Shown: piece by piece, positions 25,332 to 34,852 of the stretch
How positions within the stretch are numbered: the first letter of the stretch is position 1
Layout: each line of letters opens with the position of its first letter
Source: Paracoccaceae bacterium
Lineage (GTDB): Bacteria; Pseudomonadota; Alphaproteobacteria; Rhodobacterales; Rhodobacteraceae
Direction: 5' to 3'
Length of the DNA: 64,000 nucleotides
NCBI GenBank assembly: GCA_020637675.1
Contig: JACKKD010000001.1
Span: 558,001-622,000 of the forward strand
Notes under the pieces: model-generated
The model's input: only the letters and a program-made list of their open reading frames with translations
Databases searched by the model: none
What the model was told of the DNA's origin: nothing
Translations under genes and position numbers: made by a program

Positions 25332-26021
25332 TCAGTTCATCGCGGTCACGATCGGGGCGCGGTAGAAGATGTGGCGGCCGATCTTCGCCGTCTTCTCGAA
25401 CCGGCGCGACCACGAGGGCCGCACGGCCGGCGTGTGAAAGTAGGTCGCCCCCTCCGTCAGCGCTCGCGGCGCGCCGTCGAGCATCGCCTTCGCGATCTTT
25501 CCCGCGCGGATCCAGGCGGCGCGATCGCCGATGCGGTCCGCACGGCCGTCGCAGGTGTAGGAGAACTGGCAACCCCGTCCGTTCGACTGGTTGACCACAC
25601 CGCAGACCGTCCGCGGAAAACTCGGGTTTTCGACCCGGTTCAGGATCACCTCGGCCACCGCCGCCTGACCGGCGACGCCTTCGCCGCGCGCCTCGAAGTA
25701 GAGCGCGGTCGCGAGGCATTCGAAGTCCGCCCCGCCCGTCGCCGCCGGCTGCGACGCAAGCCAGGCTTCGTCGTAGGCGATCTGGCCCCTGGCGGATTTC
25801 CCGGCTTTCCTGGTGACGACCGGCGGCGTTACGATCGCCTCAAGGCGATTTCCCGCCACGGCCCCAAGGCCTTCGCGGTCCTGTCCCAGTAGTGCGGTCA
25901 GGTTCATCCCGATCGCGGCGCTGGGATCGTTCGACTGGCTTACCGTCATCTCGGCATGCAAGCCTCCGGCGAGGCCTAGGAGCATGACCATGCCCCCGGT
26001 CCAGCACTTCAGCACTGACAT
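25332..26021 (-). CDS. Cell wall hydrolase (SleB/Hydrolase_2 family)
   Basis: The start MSVLKCWTGGMVM follows GGAACGGAAA and gives 229 residues with a signal peptide cut near GLHA. The catalytic domain spans about 95-225: CLATALYFEARGEGVAGQAA with the predicted catalytic Glu in FEARGE, AEVILNRVENPSFPRTVCGV, and CQFSYTCDGRAD, the SleB/CwlJ-type signature. These enzymes cut the glycan strand of peptidoglycan. In non-sporulating alphaproteobacteria they are thought to serve wall turnover. The two Cys around the fold may form a periplasmic disulfide. Confidence 0.88.
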   Translation of the reverse strand: MSVLKCWTGGMVMLLGLAGGLHAEMTVSQSNDPSAAIGMNLTALLGQDREGLGAVAGNRLEAIVTPPVVTRKAGKSARGQIAYDEAWLASQPAATGGADFECLATALYFEARGEGVAGQAAVAEVILNRVENPSFPRTVCGVVNQSNGRGCQFSYTCDGRADRIGDRAAWIRAGKIAKAMLDGAPRALTEGATYFHTPAVRPSWSRRFEKTAKIGRHIFYRAPIVTAMN

Positions 26022-26219
26022 TTTCCGTTCCCGAATTGCTTCGTCGAGCCACAGCCCCCCAAAGGCAATGACCGGCAGGGCATAACCGAAGCAGGCCGGC
26101 ACGTCCACCCGCGGGGCGTCGCGGCGGCAGGTCGCCGCCGATCACCCCTATCGTCTCGCTGTGCGCAACAATCGCTTCAGCGGGGCAAAACCGGGCAAAA
26201 AGACCTCAATCGCATGAAA

Positions 26220-28763
26220 TCATTTTGCTTTCTTCTCGGAAACCGGATCCGTCAACGCGAAATGCGCGGCCGCAAGTCGCGCCACGGGAACGCGGAATGG
26301 CGAACAGGAGACATAATCGAACCCGGATCTGCGACAAAACGCTATGGATGCCGGGTTTCCACCATGTTCGCCGCAGATCGAAAGCGTCACATCATGTCGC
26401 GTCTGGCGTCCGCGCGCGCTTCCGATGAGCAACAATTCGCCGACCCCGTCCTCATCCAGGACGTGGAACGGGTCCTCCGGGAAGACACCCTGATTGACGT
26501 AATCGCCCATGAAGCGACCGGCATCATCACGCGACAACCCGTAGGTCATCTGGGTCAGATCGTTGGTACCGAAGGAAAGGAAGGCCGCGTGCTGCGCGAT
26601 CTCGCCCGCGCGGAGCGCGGCCCGCGGCGTCTCGACCATCACGCCCAGACGGTAGGTGAAATCCGCCCCGCTCGCCGTGCGCACAGCCGCGGCGACCGCG
26701 TCGACACGGGTCTTGACGAGTTCGACCTCGCGCTTGGCCGAGACGAGCGGGATCATCACCTCGGGCACCACCGACGCGCCGCGCCGGGAGGCCTCGACGG
26801 TGGCCTCGAAGATCGCGCGGGCCTGCATCTCGTAGATCTCCGGCACCGTCACGCCGAGCCGGACGCCGCGCATCCCGAGCATCGGGTTGAACTCGGACAG
26901 TGCCTCGACCCGGCGGGTCACCTCGCTGAGCGGCCGGTCGAGCGCCTCGGCCAGTTCGCGCATCCCCTCTCGGTCGTGGGGCAGGAATTCATGCAGCGGC
27001 GGATCGAAAAGCCGGATGCAGACGGGCAGCCCGGCCATGATGTCGAAAAGCGCGATGAAGTCCGCGCGCTGCATCGGCAAGAGCCGGTCGAGCGCGACCT
27101 TCCGGTCCTTCGCCGTGTCGGCGAAGATCATCTCGCGCATGACGGTCAGCCGGTCCTCGTCGAAGAACATGTGTTCGGTCCGGCAAAGGCCGATGCCCTC
27201 GGCCTCGAACATGCGCGCGGTGCGGGCGTCGTCAGGCGTGTCCGCGTTGGCGCGCACGCCGATGTCGCGGACGTTGTCGGCCCAGTGCAGGAGCGTCGTG
27301 AACCATTCGTCGAGCGCGGGTTCGAGCATCTCGGCAGTCCCGGCGAGCACTTCTCCGTTGGTGCCGTCCACCGTGATGACCTCGCCCTCGCGGAAAGTCC
27401 GCCCCGACCGGGTGGTGACGACCCGGTCGCGCAGGTTGAGCGAAAGCTCCGACGCCCCGACGATGCACGGCAGGCCGAGTCCGCGGGCAATGACGGCGGC
27501 GTGGCTCGTGATGCCGCCCCGTTCGGTCAGGACCGCGACGGCAGCGTGCATCCCCCGGATGTCCTCGGGCGCGGTCTCGCGCCGGACGAGGATGCAGCGT
27601 TCGTCGCGGGCGGCGGCAGCCTGAGCATCGGCCGAAGAGAACACGATCCGGCCCGAGGCAGCGCCCGGGCTCGCGGCGATGCCGCGCGCAACCCGGTCAC
27701 GCGGCGCGCGCGGGTCCACCTGATAGTGCAGAAGCTCCGACAGCGCACGCGGTTCGACCCTCAGGATAGCCTCGTCGCGGCTGATGATCTTCTCCGTCGC
27801 CAGGGTCACCGCGACGCGGACCGAGGCGCGGGACGACCTTTGCACCTTCACGGCATCGATGACCTTGAGCACGCCGTTTTCCAGCGCGAACTCGATCAGC
27901 ATTTCCTCGCGCAGCCGCTCGCGGCAGGTGCGGCAATGGGCCTGAAGTGCGGCAAAGACCTCGGGCGCGGCTTCCTCGAGCGAGTGCCCGCGGCGGTCCC
28001 TCACCAGATAGAGCGTCTCCTCCGCCCTGCGGTTCGCGGGATTGAGGCCGCGGAAGCGCCCGGTCACCTGCGGCGCGCCGGTCACCGGTTCGATAAGCTG
28101 GATCGTGCCTGTGCCCGAGAGCCCCGGCCCGACGGCCTGCGCCATTTCCTGCACGACGAGGCCGAGAGCGGCATCGGGCGGCGCGCCCTTCGCCTCGCGC
28201 AGGAGACGCGCCGTTGTCCCCTCCCAGGCACGGGCCATCGACCGGAGCACCTCGCCCATCTGCCGGGCAGGCGACTGCGGGAACTCCTCGTCCATCTCGG
28301 CTTCATAGGCGGCAAGGGCCGCGGCAAGCGCCTCTGGCGAGGGTTCGGCCGTGAACATGTCGGGGTCGAGCCGCGCGACATGGATGGCATAGGACTGCAC
28401 AAATCCGAGATAGAGCGCATCTGCGTAGGCCCGGCCGTGCACCTCGGCGATCTCGGCATGTTTCGCGCCGGTCATGCCGACATTCAGGACGGTCGTCGGC
28501 CCACCCCAGTGGGGATTGGCCGGCGAGGGCCGGATGGTGACGAGCGCACCGCCGAAGGCGGCAGCAAGCCGCGCCGTGTCCGGCGTCACTCCGGCCGCGA
28601 TGGCACGCACCGTGTCGGCGGAAAGCGCCACGGTTCTTGGCACCGGCAGGTCAAGCCGGATCAGCCGCTGGAGGCATTTCGCGCGCCAGCCGTGCCGCTC
28701 GGCGTCGATCGGCGCCGATGGCGTGATCTCGGTGAATTCTGCGAAAATGCTCTGTTTCTGCAC
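26220..28763 (-). CDS. ppdK: Pyruvate, phosphate dikinase-like protein
   Basis: 847 residues from a GTG start (VQKQSIFAEFTEITP), chosen because upstream sequence would overlap the divergent transporter gene; GGAGGAG lies 12 bases before it. PpdK interconverts pyruvate, ATP and phosphate with PEP, AMP and diphosphate. The central phosphohistidine is H421 in GGITSHAAVIARG. The C-terminal PEP/pyruvate barrel is well kept (GIGLCRTEHMFF, LPHDREGM, SFGTNDLTQMTYG, catalytic Cys in SICGEHGG). The N-terminal ATP-grasp part is divergent: the usual GGKGANLAEM is missing and the VSVRSGA region reads VTIRPSPANPHWGG. Activity with ATP therefore needs caution. Confidence 0.88.
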   Translation of the reverse strand: MQKQSIFAEFTEITPSAPIDAERHGWRAKCLQRLIRLDLPVPRTVALSADTVRAIAAGVTPDTARLAAAFGGALVTIRPSPANPHWGGPTTVLNVGMTGAKHAEIAEVHGRAYADALYLGFVQSYAIHVARLDPDMFTAEPSPEALAAALAAYEAEMDEEFPQSPARQMGEVLRSMARAWEGTTARLLREAKGAPPDAALGLVVQEMAQAVGPGLSGTGTIQLIEPVTGAPQVTGRFRGLNPANRRAEETLYLVRDRRGHSLEEAAPEVFAALQAHCRTCRERLREEMLIEFALENGVLKVIDAVKVQRSSRASVRVAVTLATEKIISRDEAILRVEPRALSELLHYQVDPRAPRDRVARGIAASPGAASGRIVFSSADAQAAAARDERCILVRRETAPEDIRGMHAAVAVLTERGGITSHAAVIARGLGLPCIVGASELSLNLRDRVVTTRSGRTFREGEVITVDGTNGEVLAGTAEMLEPALDEWFTTLLHWADNVRDIGVRANADTPDDARTARMFEAEGIGLCRTEHMFFDEDRLTVMREMIFADTAKDRKVALDRLLPMQRADFIALFDIMAGLPVCIRLFDPPLHEFLPHDREGMRELAEALDRPLSEVTRRVEALSEFNPMLGMRGVRLGVTVPEIYEMQARAIFEATVEASRRGASVVPEVMIPLVSAKREVELVKTRVDAVAAAVRTASGADFTYRLGVMVETPRAALRAGEIAQHAAFLSFGTNDLTQMTYGLSRDDAGRFMGDYVNQGVFPEDPFHVLDEDGVGELLLIGSARGRQTRHDVTLSICGEHGGNPASIAFCRRSGFDYVSCSPFRVPVARLAAAHFALTDPVSEKKAK

Positions 28764-28904
28764 TGCGGCACCGGACTCCTCCGCGGCAGAATACGCGCCG
28801 GGCCGAACTTGGCAAGGAAAAGCGCGGTAACGATATGCGTCAGCCGCATGCTTGCACCGTCGCCTCGCTTCGGCCATGACTGGCTGGAACGAAAGGAGTG
28901 CGCC

Positions 28905-29972
28905 ATGGCGCTGACGGTCCGCCAACAGGCGAGCTACTGGGGGATCGCGGCGGCGATCCTCTTCGCCCTGCTCTGGGGTCTCGGCAACGTGATCCTGCCC
29001 TTCCTCGTGGGCGGCGCCCTGGCCTATTTCCTCGATCCAGTGGCCGACCGTCTGGAACGCATGGGCCTGTCGCGCGTGGTGGCCACGGCCACGATCTCGG
29101 CCCTCGCGCTCCTCATCTTCGTGCTTCTGGCGCTTCTGATCGTCCCGATGCTCGTGCGCCAGCTCGTGCAGCTCGTGAACGCCGCGCCAGCGATCTTCGG
29201 CGAATTACAGGGCTTCCTGAGCGCGAACTTCCCCTCGATCATGGATCAGGAAAGCGTCCTGCGCGAGACCCTCGCCTCGATCGGCAAGACCATCCAGGCC
29301 AGGGGCGGGGAACTTGCGAGCGGGCTGCTGTCGTCGGCGCTGTCGGTGATCAACGCGGTCGTGTTCATCGTCGTCGTGCCGGTGGTGGCGTTCTACCTTC
29401 TGCTGGACTGGGACAAGATGGTGGGCAGGATCGATGCGCTCCTGCCGCGTGACCATGCCGAGACCGTCCGCACGATCGCGCGCGACATCGACCGGGTGCT
29501 TGCAGGTTTCGTGCGGGGGCAGGTGTCGGTCTGCCTCATCCTCGGCACGTTCTACTCGGTCACGCTGATGCTTGCGGGACTCGACTTCGGCCTGATCGTC
29601 GGGGCCATCGCGGGGCTCATTACCTTCATCCCCTATGTCGGCGCGCTGATCGGCGGCGCGCTCGCCATCGGGCTGGCCTTCTTCCAGTTCTGGGGCGACT
29701 GGCTCCAGATCGCGCTCATCGCCGGCATCTTCGCAGTGGGTCAGTTCCTCGAAGGCAACATCGTCACGCCAAAGCTTGTCGGCAACTCTGTCGGGCTCCA
29801 CCCAGTCTGGCTTCTCTTCGCGCTTTCCGCTTTCGGCACGCTCTTCGGGTTTGCCGGGATGCTCGTCGCCGTCCCCGTCGCTGCCGCGCTCGGGGTGCTG
29901 GCGCGCTTCGCGATCTCGCAATACCTCGGCAGCCGCCTCTATCGGGGCCTGTCGGGGAGCGATGAGATCTGA
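28905..29972 (+). CDS. AI-2E family membrane transporter (PerM/YdiK type)
   Basis: 355 residues with about eight membrane segments in the AI-2 exporter-like superfamily arrangement: two N-terminal segments, a paired segment and a long amphipathic soluble loop (about 90-150), then the C-terminal block VPVVAFYLLLDWDKMVGRID, GQVSVCLILGTFYS, AGLITFIPYVGALIGGALAI and FLEGNIVTPKLVGNSVGLHP. AAGGAG precedes the ATG. Substrates in this family range from autoinducer-2 to sodium, so the role here is open. The hdaA gene follows at once, an order repeated in related genomes. Confidence 0.9.
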   Translation: MALTVRQQASYWGIAAAILFALLWGLGNVILPFLVGGALAYFLDPVADRLERMGLSRVVATATISALALLIFVLLALLIVPMLVRQLVQLVNAAPAIFGELQGFLSANFPSIMDQESVLRETLASIGKTIQARGGELASGLLSSALSVINAVVFIVVVPVVAFYLLLDWDKMVGRIDALLPRDHAETVRTIARDIDRVLAGFVRGQVSVCLILGTFYSVTLMLAGLDFGLIVGAIAGLITFIPYVGALIGGALAIGLAFFQFWGDWLQIALIAGIFAVGQFLEGNIVTPKLVGNSVGLHPVWLLFALSAFGTLFGFAGMLVAVPVAAALGVLARFAISQYLGSRLYRGLSGSDEI

Positions 29973-29973
29973 C

Positions 29974-30645
29974 ATGCCTCGTCAACTCGCCTTCGATCTG
30001 CCGGTGCGAACCGCACTGGGACGCGGGGATTTCTTCGTTTCGCCGTCGAATGCGCTGGCCGTCGCGCAAATCGACGGCGGCGGCTGGCCGGAGGGCAAGC
30101 TTCTCCTGGTCGGGCCGGAGGGCGCCGGCAAGAGCCATCTTGCCCAGGTCTGGGCAGGCGAGAACGACGCCCAGGTGCTGTCGGCCGCCGCGCGCGCCGA
30201 GAGACCGGTCGAGGCGATCGCCGTCGTCGTGGAGGACGCCGACAGGATCGCCAAGGACCGCGCGGCGGAAACCGCGCTGTTTCACCTGCACAACCATGTC
30301 CTCTCCCGCGGAGGCCGGCTCCTTGTCACGGCAGCGACACCTCCGCGGCAATGGGGGCTCTGCCTGCCCGACCTCGCCAGCCGGATGGAAGCGACCGCGG
30401 TCGCCGAAATCGCCGCCCCAGACGACGCACTCCTCGCGGCCGTGATGGTGAAGCTCTTCGCCGACCGCCAGATCGTCGTCGCACCGAGCCTGATCCCCTG
30501 GCTGGTGCGCAGGATGGATCGTTCCTTCGCGAGCGCCCGCGCCATCGTCGCCGAACTCGACGCGCGCGCGCTCGCGCACGGCGGGCCCGTCACGCGCGAG
30601 ATGGCACGAGACGCGCTGGACTTGTGCTCGCAACAGGGGTCATGA
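29974..30645 (+). CDS. hdaA: Hda/DnaA-like AAA+ regulator of replication initiation
   Basis: 223 residues beginning MPRQLAFDLPVRTALGRGDF, with FV-SPSNALA after it, the typical opening of alphaproteobacterial HdaA (clamp-binding QLAFDLP-like motif, then a DnaA-like AAA+ domain). The Walker A is GPEGAGKSHL and the Walker B region is VVVEDADRI. It lacks the DnaA domain IV. With the sliding clamp it promotes ATP hydrolysis by DnaA after initiation. An ATG four codons upstream is possible but has poor ribosome spacing. It sits between the transporter gene and ppk, starting only a base after the transporter stop. Confidence 0.88.
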   Translation: MPRQLAFDLPVRTALGRGDFFVSPSNALAVAQIDGGGWPEGKLLLVGPEGAGKSHLAQVWAGENDAQVLSAAARAERPVEAIAVVVEDADRIAKDRAAETALFHLHNHVLSRGGRLLVTAATPPRQWGLCLPDLASRMEATAVAEIAAPDDALLAAVMVKLFADRQIVVAPSLIPWLVRRMDRSFASARAIVAELDARALAHGGPVTREMARDALDLCSQQGS

Positions 30646-30697
30646 TGCGCAGGCTTCCGGCATCAATGCCTTACCGATCGAGACCCTCAAGTCGCCA

Positions 30698-32863
30698 ATG
30701 ACACAAGCAGATTTCCTCAAGGCCCCCTTCCCTGCCCCGATCAGCCTTCCCGAAGCCGGATTTGCCGGACCAAAGCGGTTCTTCAACCGGGAGCTGTCCT
30801 GGCTCGCCTTCAACTGGCGCGTGCTCGACGAGGCACGCAACCCGCGGGTGCCACTTCTCGAGCGGGTGCGATTCCTGTCGATCTCGGCCACCAACCTGGA
30901 CGAGTTCTACACCGTCCGGGTCGCGGGCCTGCGTGAACTCGTCCGCGAAGGCAACGCGATGTTCTCTGACGACGGGCTGAGCCCGGCCGACCAGCTCAAG
31001 CTCATCAACGAGGATGCACGGCGGCTGATGCAGACGCAGCAGAACGTCTGGAACAAGCTCCGGCGCGAGTTGGAGGCGAACGGCATCGCGCTTCTGACGC
31101 GGTCGAAACTGACGAAACGGGACGAGGACTTTCTCGCCGACTACTTCCTCAACAAGGTCTTCCCCGTCCTTTCGCCGCTCGCCATCGACCCCGCCCATCC
31201 GTTCCCGTTCATCCCCAACACCGGTTTCTGCCTCGCGCTCGAGCTCGAGCGGTCGGCGGACAGGCGGCGGTTGCAGGCTATCCTGCCGATCCCGCAGCAG
31301 ATCAACCGCTTCGTGGCCATGCCGGGCGGCCGGCGCTTCCTGCCGATGGAGGAGCTTCTGCTTCTGCACCTCCACTCGCTCTTCCCCGGTTACCGGGATA
31401 CCGGCCACTGCACCTTCCGCGTCCTGCGCGACAGCGACATCGAGGTCGAGGACGAGGCCGAGGATCTGGTGCGGGAGTTCGAGACCGCGCTGAAGCGGCG
31501 GCGGCGGGGCCAGGTGATCCGCATGAAGATCACCGCCGGGGCGCCGGAAGGCATCCGGGCGCTGATCATGGACGAACTTGCCGTCACCCCGGACGAGGTC
31601 GTCGAGGTGAAGGGCATGGTCGGCATGGCCGACCTGAAGGAACTGGTGCTCGACAGCCGCCGCGACCTGCAATGGCCCTCGTTCACTCCGCGCGTTCCCG
31701 AGCGGGTGCAGGACCACGACGGCGACATGTTCGCGGCGATCCGCAAGAAGGACATGCTGCTGCACCATCCCTACGAGACCTTCGACATGGTCATCCGCTT
31801 CCTGAACCAGGCGGCGGCGGACCCGAACGTGCTGGCCATCAAGCAGACGCTTTATCGCACCTCGCAGGACAGCCCGATCGTCTCGGCGCTCTGCGATGCG
31901 GCGGAAAGCGGTAAGTCCGTGACGGCGCTGGTGGAACTCAAGGCGCGCTTCGACGAGGCCGCGAACATCCGCCAGTCGCGGCGCCTCGAACGCGCGGGCG
32001 CCCATGTCGTCTACGGCTTCATCAACTACAAGACCCACGCCAAGATTTCGACGGTGGTCCGGCGCGAGGGCGAGAACCTTGTCACCTATACCCATTTCGG
32101 CACAGGCAACTACCACCCGATCACCGCGCGCATCTACACCGACCTGTCGTTCTTCACCGCAGACCCGGCGCTGGGGCGCGATGCGACAAAGGTGTTCAAC
32201 TACCTTTCCGGTTACGTCCAGCCCGAGCATCTGGAAAACCTCGCCATCTCGCCGATCACTCTGAAGCCGCGGCTTCTGGAACTGATCGCGGCCGAGGCGG
32301 AGCACGCCCGCGCGGGGCGGCGCGGCGAAATCTGGGCGAAGATGAACTCGGTCATCGAACCCGACGTGATCGACGCGCTTTACGCGGCAAGCCAGGCCGG
32401 CGTGAGGATCCAGCTGGTCGTTCGCGGCATCTGCGGGCTCAGGCCCGGTATCCGGGGCCTCAGCGACAACATCCGGGTGAAGTCCATCGTCGGGCGCTTT
32501 CTCGAGCACAGCCGGATCGTCTGTTTCGGCAACGGGCATGGACTGCCCTCGAAGAAGGCGCGCGTCTTCATTTCCTCGGCCGACTGGATGGGGCGCAACC
32601 TCAGCCGCAGGGTGGAAACCCTGATCGAGACGAAGAATGATACGGTGAAGGCCCAGATCGTCAGCCAGATCATGGCCGCGAACCTCGCCGACGAGGCGCA
32701 GAGCTGGGTGCTCGGTCCCGACGGACGCTATCTGCGCGACCTCCCCGAGGGGCGCGAGGATCTCTTTTCCTGCCACCGCTTCTTCATGGAAAATCCGTCG
32801 CTTTCGGGCCGTGGCTCGGCCGGCGCGAAGGACGTGCCGAAGCTTGCCCACGCTCCGGAATGA
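30698..32863 (+). CDS. ppk1: Polyphosphate kinase 1
   Basis: PPK1 polymerises the gamma phosphate of ATP into polyphosphate. The protein has 721 residues, normal for the family, with the N-terminal domain beginning FFNRELSWLAFNWRVLDEA, and the two phospholipase D-like C-terminal domains. The phosphorylated histidine is H447 in NYKTHAKIS, and the second active-site region is THFGTGNYHPITARIYTDLS. The downstream neighbour is ppx, the polymer-degrading enzyme, so synthesis and breakdown are encoded together. Confidence 0.97.
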   Translation: MTQADFLKAPFPAPISLPEAGFAGPKRFFNRELSWLAFNWRVLDEARNPRVPLLERVRFLSISATNLDEFYTVRVAGLRELVREGNAMFSDDGLSPADQLKLINEDARRLMQTQQNVWNKLRRELEANGIALLTRSKLTKRDEDFLADYFLNKVFPVLSPLAIDPAHPFPFIPNTGFCLALELERSADRRRLQAILPIPQQINRFVAMPGGRRFLPMEELLLLHLHSLFPGYRDTGHCTFRVLRDSDIEVEDEAEDLVREFETALKRRRRGQVIRMKITAGAPEGIRALIMDELAVTPDEVVEVKGMVGMADLKELVLDSRRDLQWPSFTPRVPERVQDHDGDMFAAIRKKDMLLHHPYETFDMVIRFLNQAAADPNVLAIKQTLYRTSQDSPIVSALCDAAESGKSVTALVELKARFDEAANIRQSRRLERAGAHVVYGFINYKTHAKISTVVRREGENLVTYTHFGTGNYHPITARIYTDLSFFTADPALGRDATKVFNYLSGYVQPEHLENLAISPITLKPRLLELIAAEAEHARAGRRGEIWAKMNSVIEPDVIDALYAASQAGVRIQLVVRGICGLRPGIRGLSDNIRVKSIVGRFLEHSRIVCFGNGHGLPSKKARVFISSADWMGRNLSRRVETLIETKNDTVKAQIVSQIMAANLADEAQSWVLGPDGRYLRDLPEGREDLFSCHRFFMENPSLSGRGSAGAKDVPKLAHAPE

Positions 32864-32909
32864 GGGGTAGAAGGGTGCCGGGACCGAGGTAGCCGAAGGA
32901 ATGACAGCC

Positions 32910-34457
32910 ATGACCGCCGACAGCCGCGTGCATGGTGACGACTGGAGTCCTTTCGACCGGCCGCTGTTCGAGGACCCGTCCGCACGCGCGCTCGACCGCG
33001 TGGGCGTGGTGGACGTCGGTTCGAACTCGGTCCGCCTTGTCGTCTTCGACGGCGCGGCGCGCAGCCCGGCCTACTTCTACAACGAGAAGATCATGGCGGG
33101 CCTTGGCCAGGGACTGGCCGAGACCGGCCGGCTCAACCCGGAAGGCAAGCGGCGGGCGCTCGCCGCGCTCCGGCGCTTCGCCATGCTCGCCAAGGGAATG
33201 AAGCTGCCCCCCCTGACCTGTGTCGCCACCGCAGCCGTGCGCGAGGCCTCCGACGGGCCAGAATTCCAGAAAATCGTGGAGCGCGAGACGGGGCTCAGGC
33301 TCTGGGTGATCGACGGGCGGGAGGAGGCGCGCCTTTCGGCGCAGGGCGTGCTTCTCGGCTGGCCGGAGGCAGAGGGGCTCGTCTGCGACATCGGCGGCAA
33401 CTCGATGGAACTGGCCGAGGTATCGGGCGGGAAGGTCGGCCGGCGGGTGAGTTCGGCGCTCGGTCCCTTCCGGCTCCAGCAGGTGACGGGCGGCGGCAAG
33501 GGCATCCAGCGCTACATCGAGGCGACGATGGAAACGCTTGCCGAGACGGTCGGGCGCGGGCACGAGCGCATCTACCTGGTGGGCGGTTCGTGGCGCGCCT
33601 TCGCCCGGCTCGACATGGCGCGGCGCAACTACCCCCTCACGGTGCTGCACGAATACCGCATGGGGCCGCAATCGGTGCTGCAGACGGCGCACTGGATCGC
33701 CGAAAGCGACATTGCCGCGCTGAAGGCCAAGACGGGCACTTCGGAGGCCCGGCTCGGACTGGTGCCGCTCGCTGCGCGGGTGCTGCGCCAGCTTGTGCTG
33801 ACCTTCCGGCCCAAAGAGATCGACGTGTCCTCCTACGGCATCCGCGAGGGGCTGCTTTACGAGCAGATGCCCGAGCGGCTGAGGATGCGAGACCCGCTGA
33901 TCGAGGCCTGCCGCCATGCCGAGCGGACGATGGCGCGGATGCCGGGCTTCGGCAAGAAGCTCTACCAGTTCATCCTTCCGATCTTCGTCGACCTGCCGGA
34001 GTCCCGTCAGCGGGTCATCAAGGCGGCATGTCTCCTGCATGACACGACGTGGCGGGCGCATCCGGACTACCGTGCCGAGGCCTGTTTCGACAATGCGACA
34101 CGCGCGAATCTCGGCGGACTCAGCCATCGCGAGCGGGTCTATCTGGGGTTGGCGCTGCTCCACCGCTACAAGAACTCGCGCTCGGGCTCGCGGATGGAAC
34201 CGCTGTTCACGCTGCTCGATGCCCGGCAACTCCGCGAGGCCGAGGTGCTCGGCAAGGCCATGCGATTCGGCGCGATGTTCGCGGTCAGGTCGCCCGAGGA
34301 TGCCGGTGAACTCTTGTGGCGACCGAAGAAGAAGGTTCTGGAACTGCGGCTCCGGGCCGGATTGCAGGCGCTGTTCGGTGAGGTGGCGGAAGCCCGTTTC
34401 AAGTCGCTCTGTGACGCGCTCGGCGCGACGGCGCGCGTCACCGTGGTCGCGGACTGA
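32910..34457 (+). CDS. ppx: Exopolyphosphatase (Ppx/GppA family)
   Basis: 515 residues from MTADSRVHG, for which GAAGGA is at normal distance; an ATG three codons upstream is also possible. The ASKHA ATPase-like fold is seen in VGVVDVGSNSVRLVVFDG (phosphate 1 loop), VCDIGGNSMELAEVSGG (phosphate 2 loop) and the conserved Glu between them (EEARLSAQGVLLG). The C-terminal part (about 320-515) is a helical HD-like extension with LLHDTTW. It removes terminal phosphate from polyphosphate and perhaps pppGpp. Its stop abuts the opposing gene without a spacer. Confidence 0.94.
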   Translation: MTADSRVHGDDWSPFDRPLFEDPSARALDRVGVVDVGSNSVRLVVFDGAARSPAYFYNEKIMAGLGQGLAETGRLNPEGKRRALAALRRFAMLAKGMKLPPLTCVATAAVREASDGPEFQKIVERETGLRLWVIDGREEARLSAQGVLLGWPEAEGLVCDIGGNSMELAEVSGGKVGRRVSSALGPFRLQQVTGGGKGIQRYIEATMETLAETVGRGHERIYLVGGSWRAFARLDMARRNYPLTVLHEYRMGPQSVLQTAHWIAESDIAALKAKTGTSEARLGLVPLAARVLRQLVLTFRPKEIDVSSYGIREGLLYEQMPERLRMRDPLIEACRHAERTMARMPGFGKKLYQFILPIFVDLPESRQRVIKAACLLHDTTWRAHPDYRAEACFDNATRANLGGLSHRERVYLGLALLHRYKNSRSGSRMEPLFTLLDARQLREAEVLGKAMRFGAMFAVRSPEDAGELLWRPKKKVLELRLRAGLQALFGEVAEARFKSLCDALGATARVTVVAD

Positions 34458-34808
34458 TCAGAGCTCGATCTCGCCGTTCGGCCCCGGTGTGGGCAGGCCC
34501 TCGGGGCGCTTGCGACGGATGATGATGTCGCCGTTCGGCAGCATCTCCGGCGCCTCGTAGTTGCGGACATCGCCGATCATCTCGACCAACTGGCCGAGCA
34601 TCGGCCCGATCTCCTCCATCGCGTCGCCCAGGCCCTTGTGCATGTCCTTCAGCGCGGGCTCCATCTCGTCGATGAGCGATCGCAGGATGATCCTCGCACC
34701 CTCCTCCAGAAGGCTGAACCCTTCCTCGGGCGAGGCGGGCGGATCTTCGGCGCCGGCGGGCGCGGCCGCGAGCATCAGGGCGACAAGGGCGGGAGCGATG
34801 CGGGTCAT
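34458..34808 (-). CDS. Small secreted acidic protein of unknown function
   Basis: 116 residues with a signal peptide (MTRIAPALVALMLAAAPAGA). The mature chain is helical, with heptad-like spacing in LLEEGARIILRSLIDEMEPA through MLGQLVEMIGD, then a conserved-looking tail (NYEAPEMLPNGDIIIRRKRP, ending in GPNGEIEL). I recall such proteins in Rhodobacteraceae, sometimes mislabelled as ATPases; no ATPase motif is present. It converges on ppx with touching stop codons. Confidence 0.72.
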   Translation of the reverse strand: MTRIAPALVALMLAAAPAGAEDPPASPEEGFSLLEEGARIILRSLIDEMEPALKDMHKGLGDAMEEIGPMLGQLVEMIGDVRNYEAPEMLPNGDIIIRRKRPEGLPTPGPNGEIEL

Positions 34809-34852
34809 GACGCGAATATAGTCCCTCCACCGCCGGTTTCACAGCCGGAAGG

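Noticed and set aside
26214..28904. A plus-strand open frame running through the ppdK region into the AI-2E transporter gene
   Set aside because: Only the part from 28905 has a ribosome site and family features; the upstream part is antisense to ppdK and low in complexity.
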